Assembly (NCBI GenBank): GCA_027576995.1
Contig: JANBQC010000177.1
Span: forward strand, 1-44,016
Source of the DNA: Dimargaris cristalligena
Taxonomy: Eukaryota > Kickxellomycota > Dimargaritomycetes > Dimargaritales > Dimargaritaceae
Length of the DNA: 44,016 nucleotides
Reading direction: 5' to 3'
Shown here: positions 11,115-20,544 of the stretch, piece by piece
Layout of the letters: every line of letters starts with the position of its first letter
Position numbering within the stretch: position 1 is the stretch's first letter
Notes under the pieces: generated by a model
Told to the model about the DNA's origin: nothing
The model's database searches: none
What the model saw: only the letters and a program-made list of their open reading frames with translations
Program-made: the position numbers and the translations under genes

Positions 11115-12897
11115 TTAGCGGGCCTTGTTTCCCTTGGATCGGACGAATTTTCGGAAGCGCGGGAGGAACCAGAATTGGTAAATGGGATAGACAAATAACA
11201 GTGTTAAAAGCACCGTCCAGAAGTACACCACGTATTGTGGGGCGGGGTCGTTAAATTCGCCCTTGGAGAGCTTAATGCAAATAAGCACCTCGGTCACAAT
11301 GTTAGCGAACATGAGCCAAATCTGGGTTCCGATCCGGGGATTACTCCTGTATACGGACAGATAGAGATGGATATATACAGTACCGGGCGATGGTAAATGA
11401 CAGCAGTGTTAGAGTGGTTAATACGTGTGTAACATTCATAGTCGATTGCGCATATGGAATATCAAGATCCGGAACGCCTTCACATTAGAAGGTTGACGAC
11501 TTACGGGTTGATCATGTAATCGTATAGTTCGCGCACCGACGGAATTCCGAACAGGAACATCAGGATAAGTCGGTAGGTCACCAGGGGATGTTCGGGCGGT
11601 ACCCACAACAGGTATTTTAGGTAAAAGGCGTTCAATTCGCACACCAGGATACAGGCCACGACGATCACCACCCCTACGTAATTACGGAAACTCTTCGTGG
11701 GACCCCACTCGAATTTCGTCCAGGAATGCGGCGTAAACTGGGCGGCGGTACGACTCAATTTACCGCGGTAGGTGGGGATTTGGCGAATCCCGCGCCACGA
11801 GTATTGTTTCATTTCGAAGTACTCGCAGGTTTTGGTGCCAATGTAGATGCCCAACCAGTTACACACCAAGACATCGAGAATCCAGTGGTCCCACCAGCAT
11901 TCGGCGAAATTATTGAGTTGGTGCTGCAGGGAGTATTCCATAATTTCGAACATGATGGATATGATCCAACAGAGCCAGACGTCGCGGATGATAAGGGTTT
12001 TGCCGAACCAGCCGAGAGCGTGGGCCACTACAAAAATGTCCACTTGATTGCGGAGGTTGTCCCAGGTCAGGTCGCAAGCATCGGCGTAGGAGCGCTCGGG
12101 AAGGGGTTTACCCAGTTCGGGGTCCCAGTAGGCCATTAGTTGCCGGGAGTCGTGGGCATTCTGGAACAGGAGGAAGACCAGGAACATTTGGTACAAGACG
12201 CCCATGGCCAGGACCAGGCGCCAGATGGCCGGGTGGGGTCGGATAAAAGGGCCGTCGCGGAATTGGAGGAGACCAAAGACTAGGAAGCATAGGCAAGCCG
12301 AGAAGATGCCCAGTTTGACATTATTGACAGTATTATCCTCAATGGGGGAGAAAAAGGCTACATAAACAAGGACGGCAATCATGCACACCAGAGCAGTCAG
12401 AGTGCGGGGGTGATCTATAATAATCAAGGGTCAGGAGGGTCGGTCGGTCAGTCAGCCAGGGGAGGGTTGATGGTGAAACGTGGTTAGTAATTGGGGTAAT
12501 TGAAAGCCGGCGGGGGAGTAAACCGAGGAACGACGAAGGGGGGGAGGTTAGGTCAGGCCAAGGAAATTCCACCAGGGGGGCCTCTTCTCCCCTAACAGTC
12601 GAAAGGTTACTGTCATAAAAAGTTGGGGTGAGCAAAAGCGCTACCTAGTAATTTCCCCCCACTTCCCCGCTATAGCGAGTAGGGTCGAATAGGAACTGCA
12701 CCATGTACTGGGCGTGGTTTGGCTCGGATCCATGCGTAACCTCGGCCCCGATGCGTAGGGTGGCCTATCAGGCGGTGAAGGTGGTTACAAATGTCCTTGT
12801 CTTCACAAAACTTACAAAAAAACTCGGAAGTTGGGTCAGTGGCGGGGTACCCGGGGTTTGATGGAGTCCTCCGGGAAAGGGCTACAGGTGCCGACAT
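11115..12897 (-). CDS. phosphatidylserine synthase, base-exchange type
   Basis: The spliced product is 407 residues of the PTDSS1/2 family (Pfam PSS), ER membrane enzymes that swap the head group of phosphatidylcholine or phosphatidylethanolamine for serine. Three exons fit: 12897-12816, 12414-11505 and 11346-11115. Introns are 401 and 158 bp, both starting GTAAGT and ending AG, and all frames join. The first junction restores F-F-Y-H-P-R-T-L and the second restores S-N-P-R-I-G-T-Q-I-W, both matching human PTDSS1 in position. Family landmarks are G-P-F-I-R-P-H-P (about 82-89) and N-F-A-E-C-W-W-D (about 196-203). Many hydrophobic segments suit a polytopic protein. Exon 1 starts at the ATG of M-S-A-P-V-A-L. 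Dikarya usually use the unrelated CDP-DAG-dependent Cho1, so this form suggests an early-diverging fungus. Confidence 0.93.
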
Positions 12898-13371
12898 GGT
12901 TGAGGCTATATGAATGTGAGACTGGAGCGGAGGAATCAATGAGCGAGGGGAAAGGGTCGGGTTTTTGAAGACGGCGACTCTCTCTCTCTCTCTCACTCTA
13001 TAAATATTAATAAACGTATGCGTATAATTGACGAAGTGGGTAAGTAGGCGAAAGATCAATGGTGGGTAAGTAAGTAAGTAGCCCTCTCACTTGCAATGGA
13101 AAAGAGATTGAAACGCATATACAAAAGGCTGGCAGGAAATAATAGGTCGAAGTCGGATAGAGGCGGACGTTTGTCTAGCCCTGATGGAAGGAAGGGTAAG
13201 CAGTATAGGTTATATAGAAATAAAGGAAAGGAAGTGGAAGCTGGCTAGAGTGAACAAAAGCCGAGCCAGCTTGTCGTTGGACATACATAGATATACACGG
13301 CGTGGACTGAATGCTGGATGTTTATAGGAGGGGAGAGCCCTGTCGAAAAATGCCGAAATGGCGCTGGCTGT
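12898..13371. other. upstream region of the phosphatidylserine synthase gene
   Basis: Probable promoter and leader of the minus-strand synthase gene. It contains a TC-dinucleotide tract near 12980-12995 and A/T-rich sequence at about 12998-13015, which reads TATTTATAG on the minus strand. No reading frame is supported. Confidence 0.4.
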
Positions 13372-14260
13372 TTACATAATATGAAGGTGAGCTACCCAAC
13401 CAGATTGGCTCCTTAACAGTAAAATAAGTGCGCCGATAACCCAAATGAGTGGTGGTTCTCCTTGGCCTACTAGAAGCTGCATGGAGTACACTCTATTCAT
13501 ACAATCTGTGTCCCCTACTATTGTTACTATACTGTGCCTCGGCGGTGCAACCAAAGAAACATTATTCGCTCACGGGTATATTCTTACCGCACCGGTAGTA
13601 GTAGTAGTAGTAGTAAGTAATATTGTCCGTGAAATAAAGGTTGATGCTGGGATTATGGTTTGCAAAAATACTACTTACCATGTCGGGTAATCCCTCTTTT
13701 TGGCCCATTGCCAAGAGTATCCCCATTCACATACCTGTCGCCCGGGATGAGCCATTAACTATGGTGCCAATACCTCCCCAAATAATAATAAAGGGCGCAA
13801 AGTATATTGTTGTTGTACCGGATATAGCCCAACTATCGACCGACTGAAACGGTAGGTGTAGTAAGATCGAGTCGGCGGTAATAAGGGTCAGGAAGATGCC
13901 ACAATAGTACCCTTGTTCTGGGAATCCAATGACGTCTGATGTATAAATACTATGTGATTCCGATTGATTACTTATAGGGTGGTTTGGTGGCGTCACTACT
14001 CGTTTATCTAACCTTGGCAGAGTCCTTACCTATTGCTCCTAGAAAGAAGCCCTGCGGTCCCTCCTAATCCACCACCACCACTAATGTACCTCTCCCAAGC
14101 CCACCTAAGTGGAAAGCAGTCGTCTACCAACCAAAGAGGTTCTTTTCCTAAAAATAATAACCTCCTCCACCTACTACTTACCCTTGATGAGCTCTTTCCA
14201 AGGTCCGCCTTCAGTCAAGAACCGGTAATTGCTCCAGCTCAAAATTACCACTCTTCCCTC
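13372..14260 (-). CDS. possible spliced minus-strand gene, unresolved
   Basis: Several exon-like segments lie head-to-head with the resolvase gene. One ends at a GTAAGT donor near 14189 and joins in frame to a segment at about 14144-14045, after a TTTTTAG acceptor; that segment ends at a GTAAGG donor near 14030. A further segment (about 13930-13685) follows a CCCAG acceptor and ends at a GTAAGT donor after G-L-P-D-M. In one frame it is strongly hydrophobic and membrane-like. In the frame that the previous donor phase requires, it stops early, near 13844. A last hydrophobic stretch ends near 13372. I recognise no family. This could be a small membrane protein, a decayed gene, or chance; the exon set is not secure. 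Confidence 0.22.
13595..13615. repeat. GTA trinucleotide microsatellite
   Basis: About seven tandem GTA units, the same repeat unit as at 10205-10228. Confidence 0.9.
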
Positions 14261-14337
14261 TACCTCCTTTCTTTACTTTGCTCTTTCACTGCACTACATT
14301 CATTCCCTCTCCCATTCCCAGTCCTCTAGTCCTAACC

Positions 14338-15891
14338 ATGCTTGTTCGGTCTTTGATCCCGAGGAATGCCGTGCCCAAGTCTCCTCTATTCGTGTACGAT
14401 TTGGCAAATGGATCCCTATCCTTTCATACTGCCCGAGTACTCCGCCGGCACCCGAAAATAGCCGGGACGCCAGAACCCAAGGGAATCTTTATCACGGCGG
14501 CCAAAAAGAGCCAGGCATTTGATAGGTAACTAACCGAGTGCGGAGTATTCAATCGCCCTTCCCCCCGAGAAAAATAGCGGGGTTCTCTTTCAATGTTTAC
14601 CTATGGCTACTGTCCGTAATAAACCCACCAGGAACGACACTTAACCCTTCCGAATACAGCACCCCACCTCCAATGCCACTCCTCTCTTACCCCCAGGTTG
14701 TTCCAACTAAGGGTATTGGCCTTAAAGGCCAAGCTCCAAGACTGCGGCCTACCCATGTCGGGTAATAAGCCTGACCTCGTCAACCGTCTAGTCACCAACC
14801 TCGCCGCGCCCTCTTTCCCCAATCCGCTCCCCCTCTCCTCCCCGCTCTCCGTATCAACGGACCCCGCCGAATGGACACTCGTCTCAATTGATATCGGGTT
14901 CCGCCACCTCGCCTTCAGCGTCATCAACAGTCACTTCGAACTCCTCGACTGGCGCACCGTTGATTTAGCCAGCGAACATAAAATCGGCCCATTGATCCAA
15001 GCCCCCTGGCTGACCACCCGAATTGTGGCCGATTTTGTCCAACGGTCTTTACCGATACCCGACCAGCTGCTGCAGCGGAGTAAGAAAGTCATTTACCTGG
15101 TAGAGCGGCAGCGATTTCGCACGGCGGGATTCAAGCAAATCCCCGATCCGGTGCTATTTATCAATCTTATCGAGCCGTTGCTGTACTTGGAACTTAGCCA
15201 TCGGGGGATCCGGTTTCGACCTAGTGTCATCGAGCCCCCTATCGCTGAGGAGGGCAGTGCGGATCAGCGGAACTCGGCGGATCAGCCGATTCGTGTGGCC
15301 CAGGCCGAGCTGAGCCAGCCGACCGACCAGGAACGCGCCCTGGTTACCCCCGTTAGCCCCCAGTCGGTATCCCATTTTTTTGGGCTGAATGAGATGGGTT
15401 CGGAAGCCTTATCTTCAAAGTTGGCAGCCGACCCGTCTGATTCCACTCCGACTGAGCCGGTCGTCGCCCCGATCCGTTCCCATAAGGCCCGGACACGCAA
15501 CCGGCAGGTTAAAAAGAAATTCAGTGTCGTTTTAGTTTCGGACTACCTCAATGGCTCGGCCGCTATTCAGTCGAATTCCTTAGACCCGCAGGAATCATCA
15601 CCATCATCGGCACTGTCATCGACTGCTGCTCCGGTTAAAGTTGACGGACAGGGTCCCCTCCTGATGGGCCTAATTGGCCACAAAGCCGTGCCGCAATTAC
15701 GGCTTACCCCCGAATTGCACGAGCGGTTCCTGAAGTCGAAAAAGAAGGACGATTTGTCGGATTGCTTGTTGCAGGCGCTAGCGTGGGTCGCTTGGCAGGC
15801 CAACCGGGCTAAAGAGGCCCATGCTTTGTTTATGGATAGCGCTGATGAACCCGAAAGCGGCGGTGGTGGTAAACGCACTTCCGCCAAATAA
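14338..15891 (+). CDS. CCE1: mitochondrial Holliday junction resolvase, Cce1/Ydc2 type
   Basis: The spliced product is 460 residues of the RNase H-fold resolvase family that cuts four-way junctions in mitochondrial DNA. Exons are 14338-14525 and 14697-15891. The 171-bp intron runs from GTAACT to a CCCCCAG acceptor and the phases match (AG plus G gives Arg). Residues 1-40, with Arg/Ser-rich sequence and almost no acids, look like a mitochondrial presequence. A SAP-like helix pair (about 70-98, ending G-N-K-P-D-L-V-N-R-L) would bind DNA. The catalytic acids expected from S. pombe Ydc2 are present: Asp128 in V-S-I-D-I-G, Glu199 in Y-L-V-E-R-Q, and Asp414/Asp418 in K-K-D-D-L-S-D. Between the Glu and the final Asp pair sits a Ser/Pro-rich insertion that makes this protein longer than Ydc2. 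The start is the first ATG after a pyrimidine-rich leader. Confidence 0.9.
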
Positions 15892-16670
15892 ACAGCAGGT
15901 CTATTGTGCATTGGGTTAAGAAGCAGTCGGTATTTGAACTGGAGAGACAGTTAAAATGGCCACCCAGTATGGGTGTGTATAAGATATATTTAATTAGTTC
16001 TTGTGAATCAGAGAGAAGGTTTGGTTGGTCCTTACCTCGGACTCCCTTGGTTTCCACTTTTCACTAGCTTCCGTTTAAAACAGTCACATTTGTGTGCCAC
16101 ACTACCCTCGCTTTAAGATTGGGGAACTGCCATAGTCTAAATGAACGTACCAGTAGTTAACCCGTGCTTCTTTGTATCCAAGTCGCCATGGTAGCGGTTG
16201 TTTTAGGTAGCCAACTATCGAAGGGCCTTGGAATTTGGGTTCGTTGTGCGCCTCCGCCCACTTGGCCTAAACGCATCGGCGGATGGAGGATATTGTCATG
16301 TGAAAAGGTAGTAGTGGGTTATATGGATGGCAAGGTCCGCGTCACAATGAACGACGACATCCTTTTTCTCCACCAATTGGGCCCTCCTGGCTTTTTATAC
16401 CTCCGGCCCTTGGTCTCATGCATGCATACATACACCCTTTCCCAAGTGCCTACGCGAGGGCCGTGGGGACAATATCCACTACTCCCTTTTCCACATGCTG
16501 ATAAAGTCCATGGTACAATATAAGGGTTCCTCAGTCAATTCCTTAACTACATTATATCAGGCGTTCTTCTCTACTCTATACTTATATCGCGGTCACTTTG
16601 CTTTACTTTCCTTACTTCGTCTCTTTCAGTTACTTCTTTTTCCTTACAAGTCTCTCTTCCTATTGCCTCC
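15892..16670. other. intergenic region between resolvase and carnitine acetyltransferase
   Basis: This holds the 3' end of the resolvase transcript and the promoter and leader of the acetyltransferase. The last 150 bases are pyrimidine-rich, as in other leaders here. A 119-codon plus frame at 16164-16523 has no recognisable features and is probably chance. Confidence 0.45.
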
Positions 16671-18692
16671 ATGCTTTCCTTAACTCTCAAGTCGGGTCCT
16701 GGGGCTTCTTCCCGAGGCGCTCGCCAGCTCGCCTCCCACTACCGACCCCACCTCCCCAAGCCCACTACTACTTACTTGACCTCATCAGCGGCCTTTTCCC
16801 GTCGCCACCAGCGCAGGCTCTCCACGTTTGCTAACCAAGACCAACTGCCCCGACTTCCCGTCCCGTCCCTTGAAGCCACTGCTGAGCGCTACCTACGTTC
16901 CATTAGCCCCATCAACACCACTCCCGAACGTCAAAAGCAGTCCGAGGAGGCCGTGAGCGCCTTCGTTGCCCCCGGCAAAGGGTTCGGCCACGAACTACAG
17001 ACCCGTTTAGAAGCCCACGACCGGGCCGAGCCCTACTCGTGGCTCGAAGACATTTGGCTCAACAAAGGGTACTTGGAGTGGCGGGAGCCGATTTTCATCA
17101 ACGTCAGTTGGTGGGCCCAGTTCGTGGACAGCCCCACGCTGGGCGTTTTAGCGGGGGCTAATCGACACCCCGCCCCGGGACAGTTTACCGAGGTCCAACT
17201 GAAGCGGGCGAGTGCGCTGATTCAGTACTTTACGATCGTGTCGGATAAATTGAATAAGGAGGAAGTACCGCCCGAGTATTTGCGCAAACAGCCCCTGGAT
17301 ATGAACCAGTACCGGTACCAGTTTAGTACCACTCGTATCGCCGCTATGCCGAAGGACCATATCGTCCACCAGCATCCTACACCCGCCCGCCATATTATCG
17401 TCATGGCCCGGGACCAAGTGTTCCAGGTTGAAGTGTTGGGCCCTCGTGGGGAGGTGATCAGTCAAGTCGCGATTCAGGAACAGCTGCGCCAGGTAGTTAA
17501 ACAGGTCGAAGCCCTGCCGGAACTGGACCCGGCCGTAGGGTCCCTAACCACTACTAACCGGGATATTTGGGCCCAAACCCGGGATCAGCTGCGGCACCAA
17601 AGTTCCGCATCGGCGGTGCACCGGACTAATTTTACCGCCATCGACTCGGCCCTCTTTGCGGTTTGTCTGGACGACCAGGTGGATCCCGCCACCGCCGTGG
17701 ACATTAACCGTTCCAAAGACCACTTCTTCCACAACTTCGACGGCCGTAATCGCTGGATGGATAAATCCCTCCAAATCATCGTCCTCAATAATGGCCGGGC
17801 CGGTGTCAACGGGGAACACACGGCGTCAGATGCGGCTACCCCTGGTGGAATTTTCAACGCCGCCCTAATGATGGAGGAAAAGAGCGGGGGCAAGGACCTA
17901 GTCCCGTCATCATCAGGTACCCAATCTCTGACCCCACCCCGACACCTGCGCTGGCAAGTCGAACCCTCCACCCGCCAGGCCATCGCCGACGCCCGCCAAC
18001 GTGCCTTGGCCACCTCTTCCCAACTCGGCACCGAACTCGCCCATTTCAATGATTACGGCGCCCAGTGGATTAAACAAGCCCAGTTCAGTCCCGATTCGTT
18101 CTTGCAAATGGCCCTCCAATTGGCCTACTACCGCCTACACCGCCAGCCCTGTCCCACCTACGAAACGGCTTCTATCCGTACGTTCCTGCACGGACGGACC
18201 GAAACGTGCCGGTCCTTCTCACCGGAAGCGGCCGAATTCGTCCACAAGTTTATGGACCCGTCTACGCCGACGGCCACTAAAGTCCACCTCCTCCAGCGGG
18301 CTATTACGGCGCACCGTAGCTTAATGCTGGCGGCAAGCGAAGGCCAAGGCGTCGACCGGCACCTGCTCGGTCTACGGTCCATGATTCGGAACCCCGAGGA
18401 ACAGGCCCGCGCCACCCTGTTCAATGACCCCACCTACCTTCAGTCCATCTCCTTCATTTTGTCAACATCGAATCTGAGCCCGGGGACCTATTTCTACGGC
18501 GGATTCGCCCCTGGAGTGGCCGAGGGATATGGGTCGAATTACTCGATTGGTCCGGACGGAATTAAATTGAGTGTCAGTAGCTGGAAGGGACTGAGCCAGT
18601 CGACCGATGCCGGGGCATTCAAAGACGCCATTCTGGACAGTTTGCGGGACATTCAGGCGGTGGTCGATCAGAGCCGGTCTGCTTCAACTTAA
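16671..18692 (+). CDS. carnitine O-acetyltransferase, mitochondrial
   Basis: This 673-residue, intron-free protein belongs to the choline/carnitine acyltransferase family. It exchanges acetyl groups between CoA and carnitine, moving acetyl units between organelles, which matters for growth on fatty acids and C2 compounds. Residues 1-50 are basic and hydroxylated, ending R-R-L-S-T-F, and look like a mitochondrial presequence. The family N-terminal motif L-P-R-L-P-V-P-S-L-E is at about 59-68. The catalytic His is His383, in N-R-W-M-D-K-S-L followed by G-V-N-G-E-H-T. The carnitine-site motif H-G-R-T-E-T lies near 507-512, and the C-terminal G-Y-G-S-N-Y-S-I block is present. The length is usual for fungal carnitine acetyltransferases. 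There is no C-terminal peroxisomal SKL-type signal (the end is S-A-S-T). YAT1 and CAT2 orthology cannot be separated by eye. Confidence 0.93.
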   Translation: MLSLTLKSGPGASSRGARQLASHYRPHLPKPTTTYLTSSAAFSRRHQRRLSTFANQDQLPRLPVPSLEATAERYLRSISPINTTPERQKQSEEAVSAFVAPGKGFGHELQTRLEAHDRAEPYSWLEDIWLNKGYLEWREPIFINVSWWAQFVDSPTLGVLAGANRHPAPGQFTEVQLKRASALIQYFTIVSDKLNKEEVPPEYLRKQPLDMNQYRYQFSTTRIAAMPKDHIVHQHPTPARHIIVMARDQVFQVEVLGPRGEVISQVAIQEQLRQVVKQVEALPELDPAVGSLTTTNRDIWAQTRDQLRHQSSASAVHRTNFTAIDSALFAVCLDDQVDPATAVDINRSKDHFFHNFDGRNRWMDKSLQIIVLNNGRAGVNGEHTASDAATPGGIFNAALMMEEKSGGKDLVPSSSGTQSLTPPRHLRWQVEPSTRQAIADARQRALATSSQLGTELAHFNDYGAQWIKQAQFSPDSFLQMALQLAYYRLHRQPCPTYETASIRTFLHGRTETCRSFSPEAAEFVHKFMDPSTPTATKVHLLQRAITAHRSLMLAASEGQGVDRHLLGLRSMIRNPEEQARATLFNDPTYLQSISFILSTSNLSPGTYFYGGFAPGVAEGYGSNYSIGPDGIKLSVSSWKGLSQSTDAGAFKDAILDSLRDIQAVVDQSRSAST

Positions 18693-19430
18693 GAATACCC
18701 CCGGTTGTATCTTTGCCCATCTTTATATATAGCTAATGTGGTTTAAATACCAATCGATGATATCATCTATTTTGGCGTATTTTATTCCGTAAGTTGAACA
18801 TATCTACCGTAGTTGGTGGGTTTCCCTATAGCACATTACAATAGACCTGATATATGTATTCGAAGGTATCGATAATAATGTATATGCCATGGGGTACTGC
18901 GGATAATCAGGTATTTTCGCCATCCACTTAGACATGTGCTCCAACACTATAAAAGGCAAGAGGACAGCAGGGTGGTACTTTGGAGGCTTGATTAGTCCAT
19001 TCCACTCATTAGGTGTTGAATATCATCATAATGGTCGACAAAAGGGTTGGCGTGCAAGCTTATGGAAATAGTCGCTACTATGTGGTCGCCGTATATCTAT
19101 ATTATAAAGCTGCTATTTTTCGTAAAAACGTATGGGGCTAACTCCTAAGTGTAACTCCTTAGTATTAGCATTTCCGGTCACCTGATCTAAAACTCTCAGT
19201 GCTTAATTGGTTGGAACTGCCGCCCAATTACTATTACTATTATTATCTGTATATCTATCTATATACTAAAGGAGGGTTAATACTAAACTGACTACAGAAC
19301 CCAGTACTAACTAAATATATAGACCAGTACCTATATATCCAGGGTAGAACCACCCCGGAGGATAAGAACCTGGCTATGCAGTTAGAGCCAACTCAGTATC
19401 ATTTATATATAGCCTGCTATTATATCCATA
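18693..19430. other. AT-rich intergenic DNA before a mobile-element relic
   Basis: No gene is visible. The DNA is AT-rich with many TATA-like strings and stop codons in all frames. It may be decayed flank of the helicase remnant that follows. Confidence 0.4.
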
Positions 19431-19445
19431 CTTCCAGGCAACTAG

Positions 19446-19661
19446 CAATTTCCTGTCCAAGCTGCCTTTACCATGACAATTAATAAGTCACAGGGCCAGA
19501 CATTCTCCAAGGTAGCAGTATTCCTTAACCGAAATATATTTTCTTATGGCCAACAATATGTGGCCCTTTCCAGAGTGGCCAACCCCTCCAATCTCTATGT
19601 GGTAACTCCAAATAGATGTAGGACTACCAGGATTGTGGTATACAGTAAGGCATTACAATGA
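19446..19661 (+). pseudogene. Helitron/Pif1-type helicase, C-terminal remnant
   Basis: The readable part starts just after an in-frame TAG and encodes Q-F-P-V-Q-A-A-F-T-M, then T-I-N-K-S-Q-G-Q-T and Y-V-A-L-S-R-V, ending at a stop after V-V-Y-S-K-A-L-Q. These are the last two helicase motifs of Pif1-like helicases carried by Helitron DNA transposons, which move by rolling-circle replication. Only about the last 70 residues remain; the Walker motifs and the Rep nuclease are absent upstream. The rest has either been lost or decayed beyond recognition. The C-terminal end matches the family's natural end, so this is a 5'-truncated copy. Confidence 0.75.
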
Positions 19662-20544
19662 GTTGATGTAGAGTACAGGGTGTGGTAATAAAGTGAAAGC
19701 ATTCTATTTTTCTGTTAAAAATTGAGCCTTATTTTATAACTATATGGAAGACACTTAAAAAATCCCAGCACTTCCTACAGAGAGCACACCTGTACCATAA
19801 GTTGAAATAAAGGATCAGAGGGGAGTGTACTCCCCGGATCTGTTGCTCGTACTGCCTAATTTGTGTAGTAGCACCACTATGCCCCCCAGCCCGACTTTGA
19901 GCTACTACGGTGACACCTAAACTTACATCCAGTTATTCCCCTCGGCACTCGTGAGCCAATCAGGCTCCCCATTCGCTAAAAAATATAATTAGAGTGAGTG
20001 CAACATCCAATTTACGGAAATACTACTGCGGTCGTTGTATAAATTATTGACCCAGCACTTTGACTTATTCTACTTATGCCATTAGGAAGGGGAGGAGAGG
20101 GGGAAGCTGGCATTACTTAATACATGGAAATACACAAAGTACCTTCCGCGATTGCACCAAGTAGTGCCTCCGTTGTACAGTTGGTTAGGCAGTAGGATTC
20201 TTTGGGGCAGTTGGATTTCGGGGGAGGAGTATAGAGTAATAGCGGTATGTATGTTCATTAATCGCCCCCCCCCCTTATATTTGTTGACCGGCCAGTAATA
20301 CGGTAAATGATGTCCACCGCAAATTGTAAGGCTATATAAAGCCATTGGTGGCTCTTACCCCTTGCTAATCCATAGTTATATTCCAACCCGCTTTCCGGTC
20401 CCCACTATCCAACCCCACTGCCATTCTAAGTTTTGTCCGGTTATAGCCGCCTATTTTGGTTTTAATTTTATTCCAGTGCCCTTCTAAAGCCCCTCATTAC
20501 TTCAATCCCTCACCAGCCGATCGTACGGGTCGTCGTTAACCAAC
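19662..20544. other. intergenic DNA, possible Helitron flank
   Basis: The left part could hold the 3' end of the Helitron, but I could not identify a convincing CTRR terminus with a preceding hairpin. The right part (about 20330-20544) carries a TATATAAA box and a pyrimidine-rich leader of the next gene. The minus frame at 20082-20345 has no supporting features. Confidence 0.4.
20333..20340 (+). promoter_or_regulatory. TATA box of the secreted 506-residue protein
   Basis: TATATAAA about 205 bp before the start codon at 20545, in the right orientation, followed by pyrimidine-rich DNA typical of the leaders in this window. Confidence 0.4.

Noticed and set aside
11726..12139. 137-codon plus frame inside the phosphatidylserine synthase gene
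   Set aside because: It is antisense to conserved synthase sequence and has no features of its own.
12670..13059. 129-codon minus frame taken as a separate gene
   Set aside because: Its part from M-S-A-P-V-A-L to F-F-C is exon 1 of the phosphatidylserine synthase. The rest is intron read-through on one side and leader on the other.
16164..16523. 119-codon plus frame before the carnitine acetyltransferase
   Set aside because: It has no domain, no clean promoter spacing and a position within the expected upstream region. Its hydrophobic start alone is not enough.
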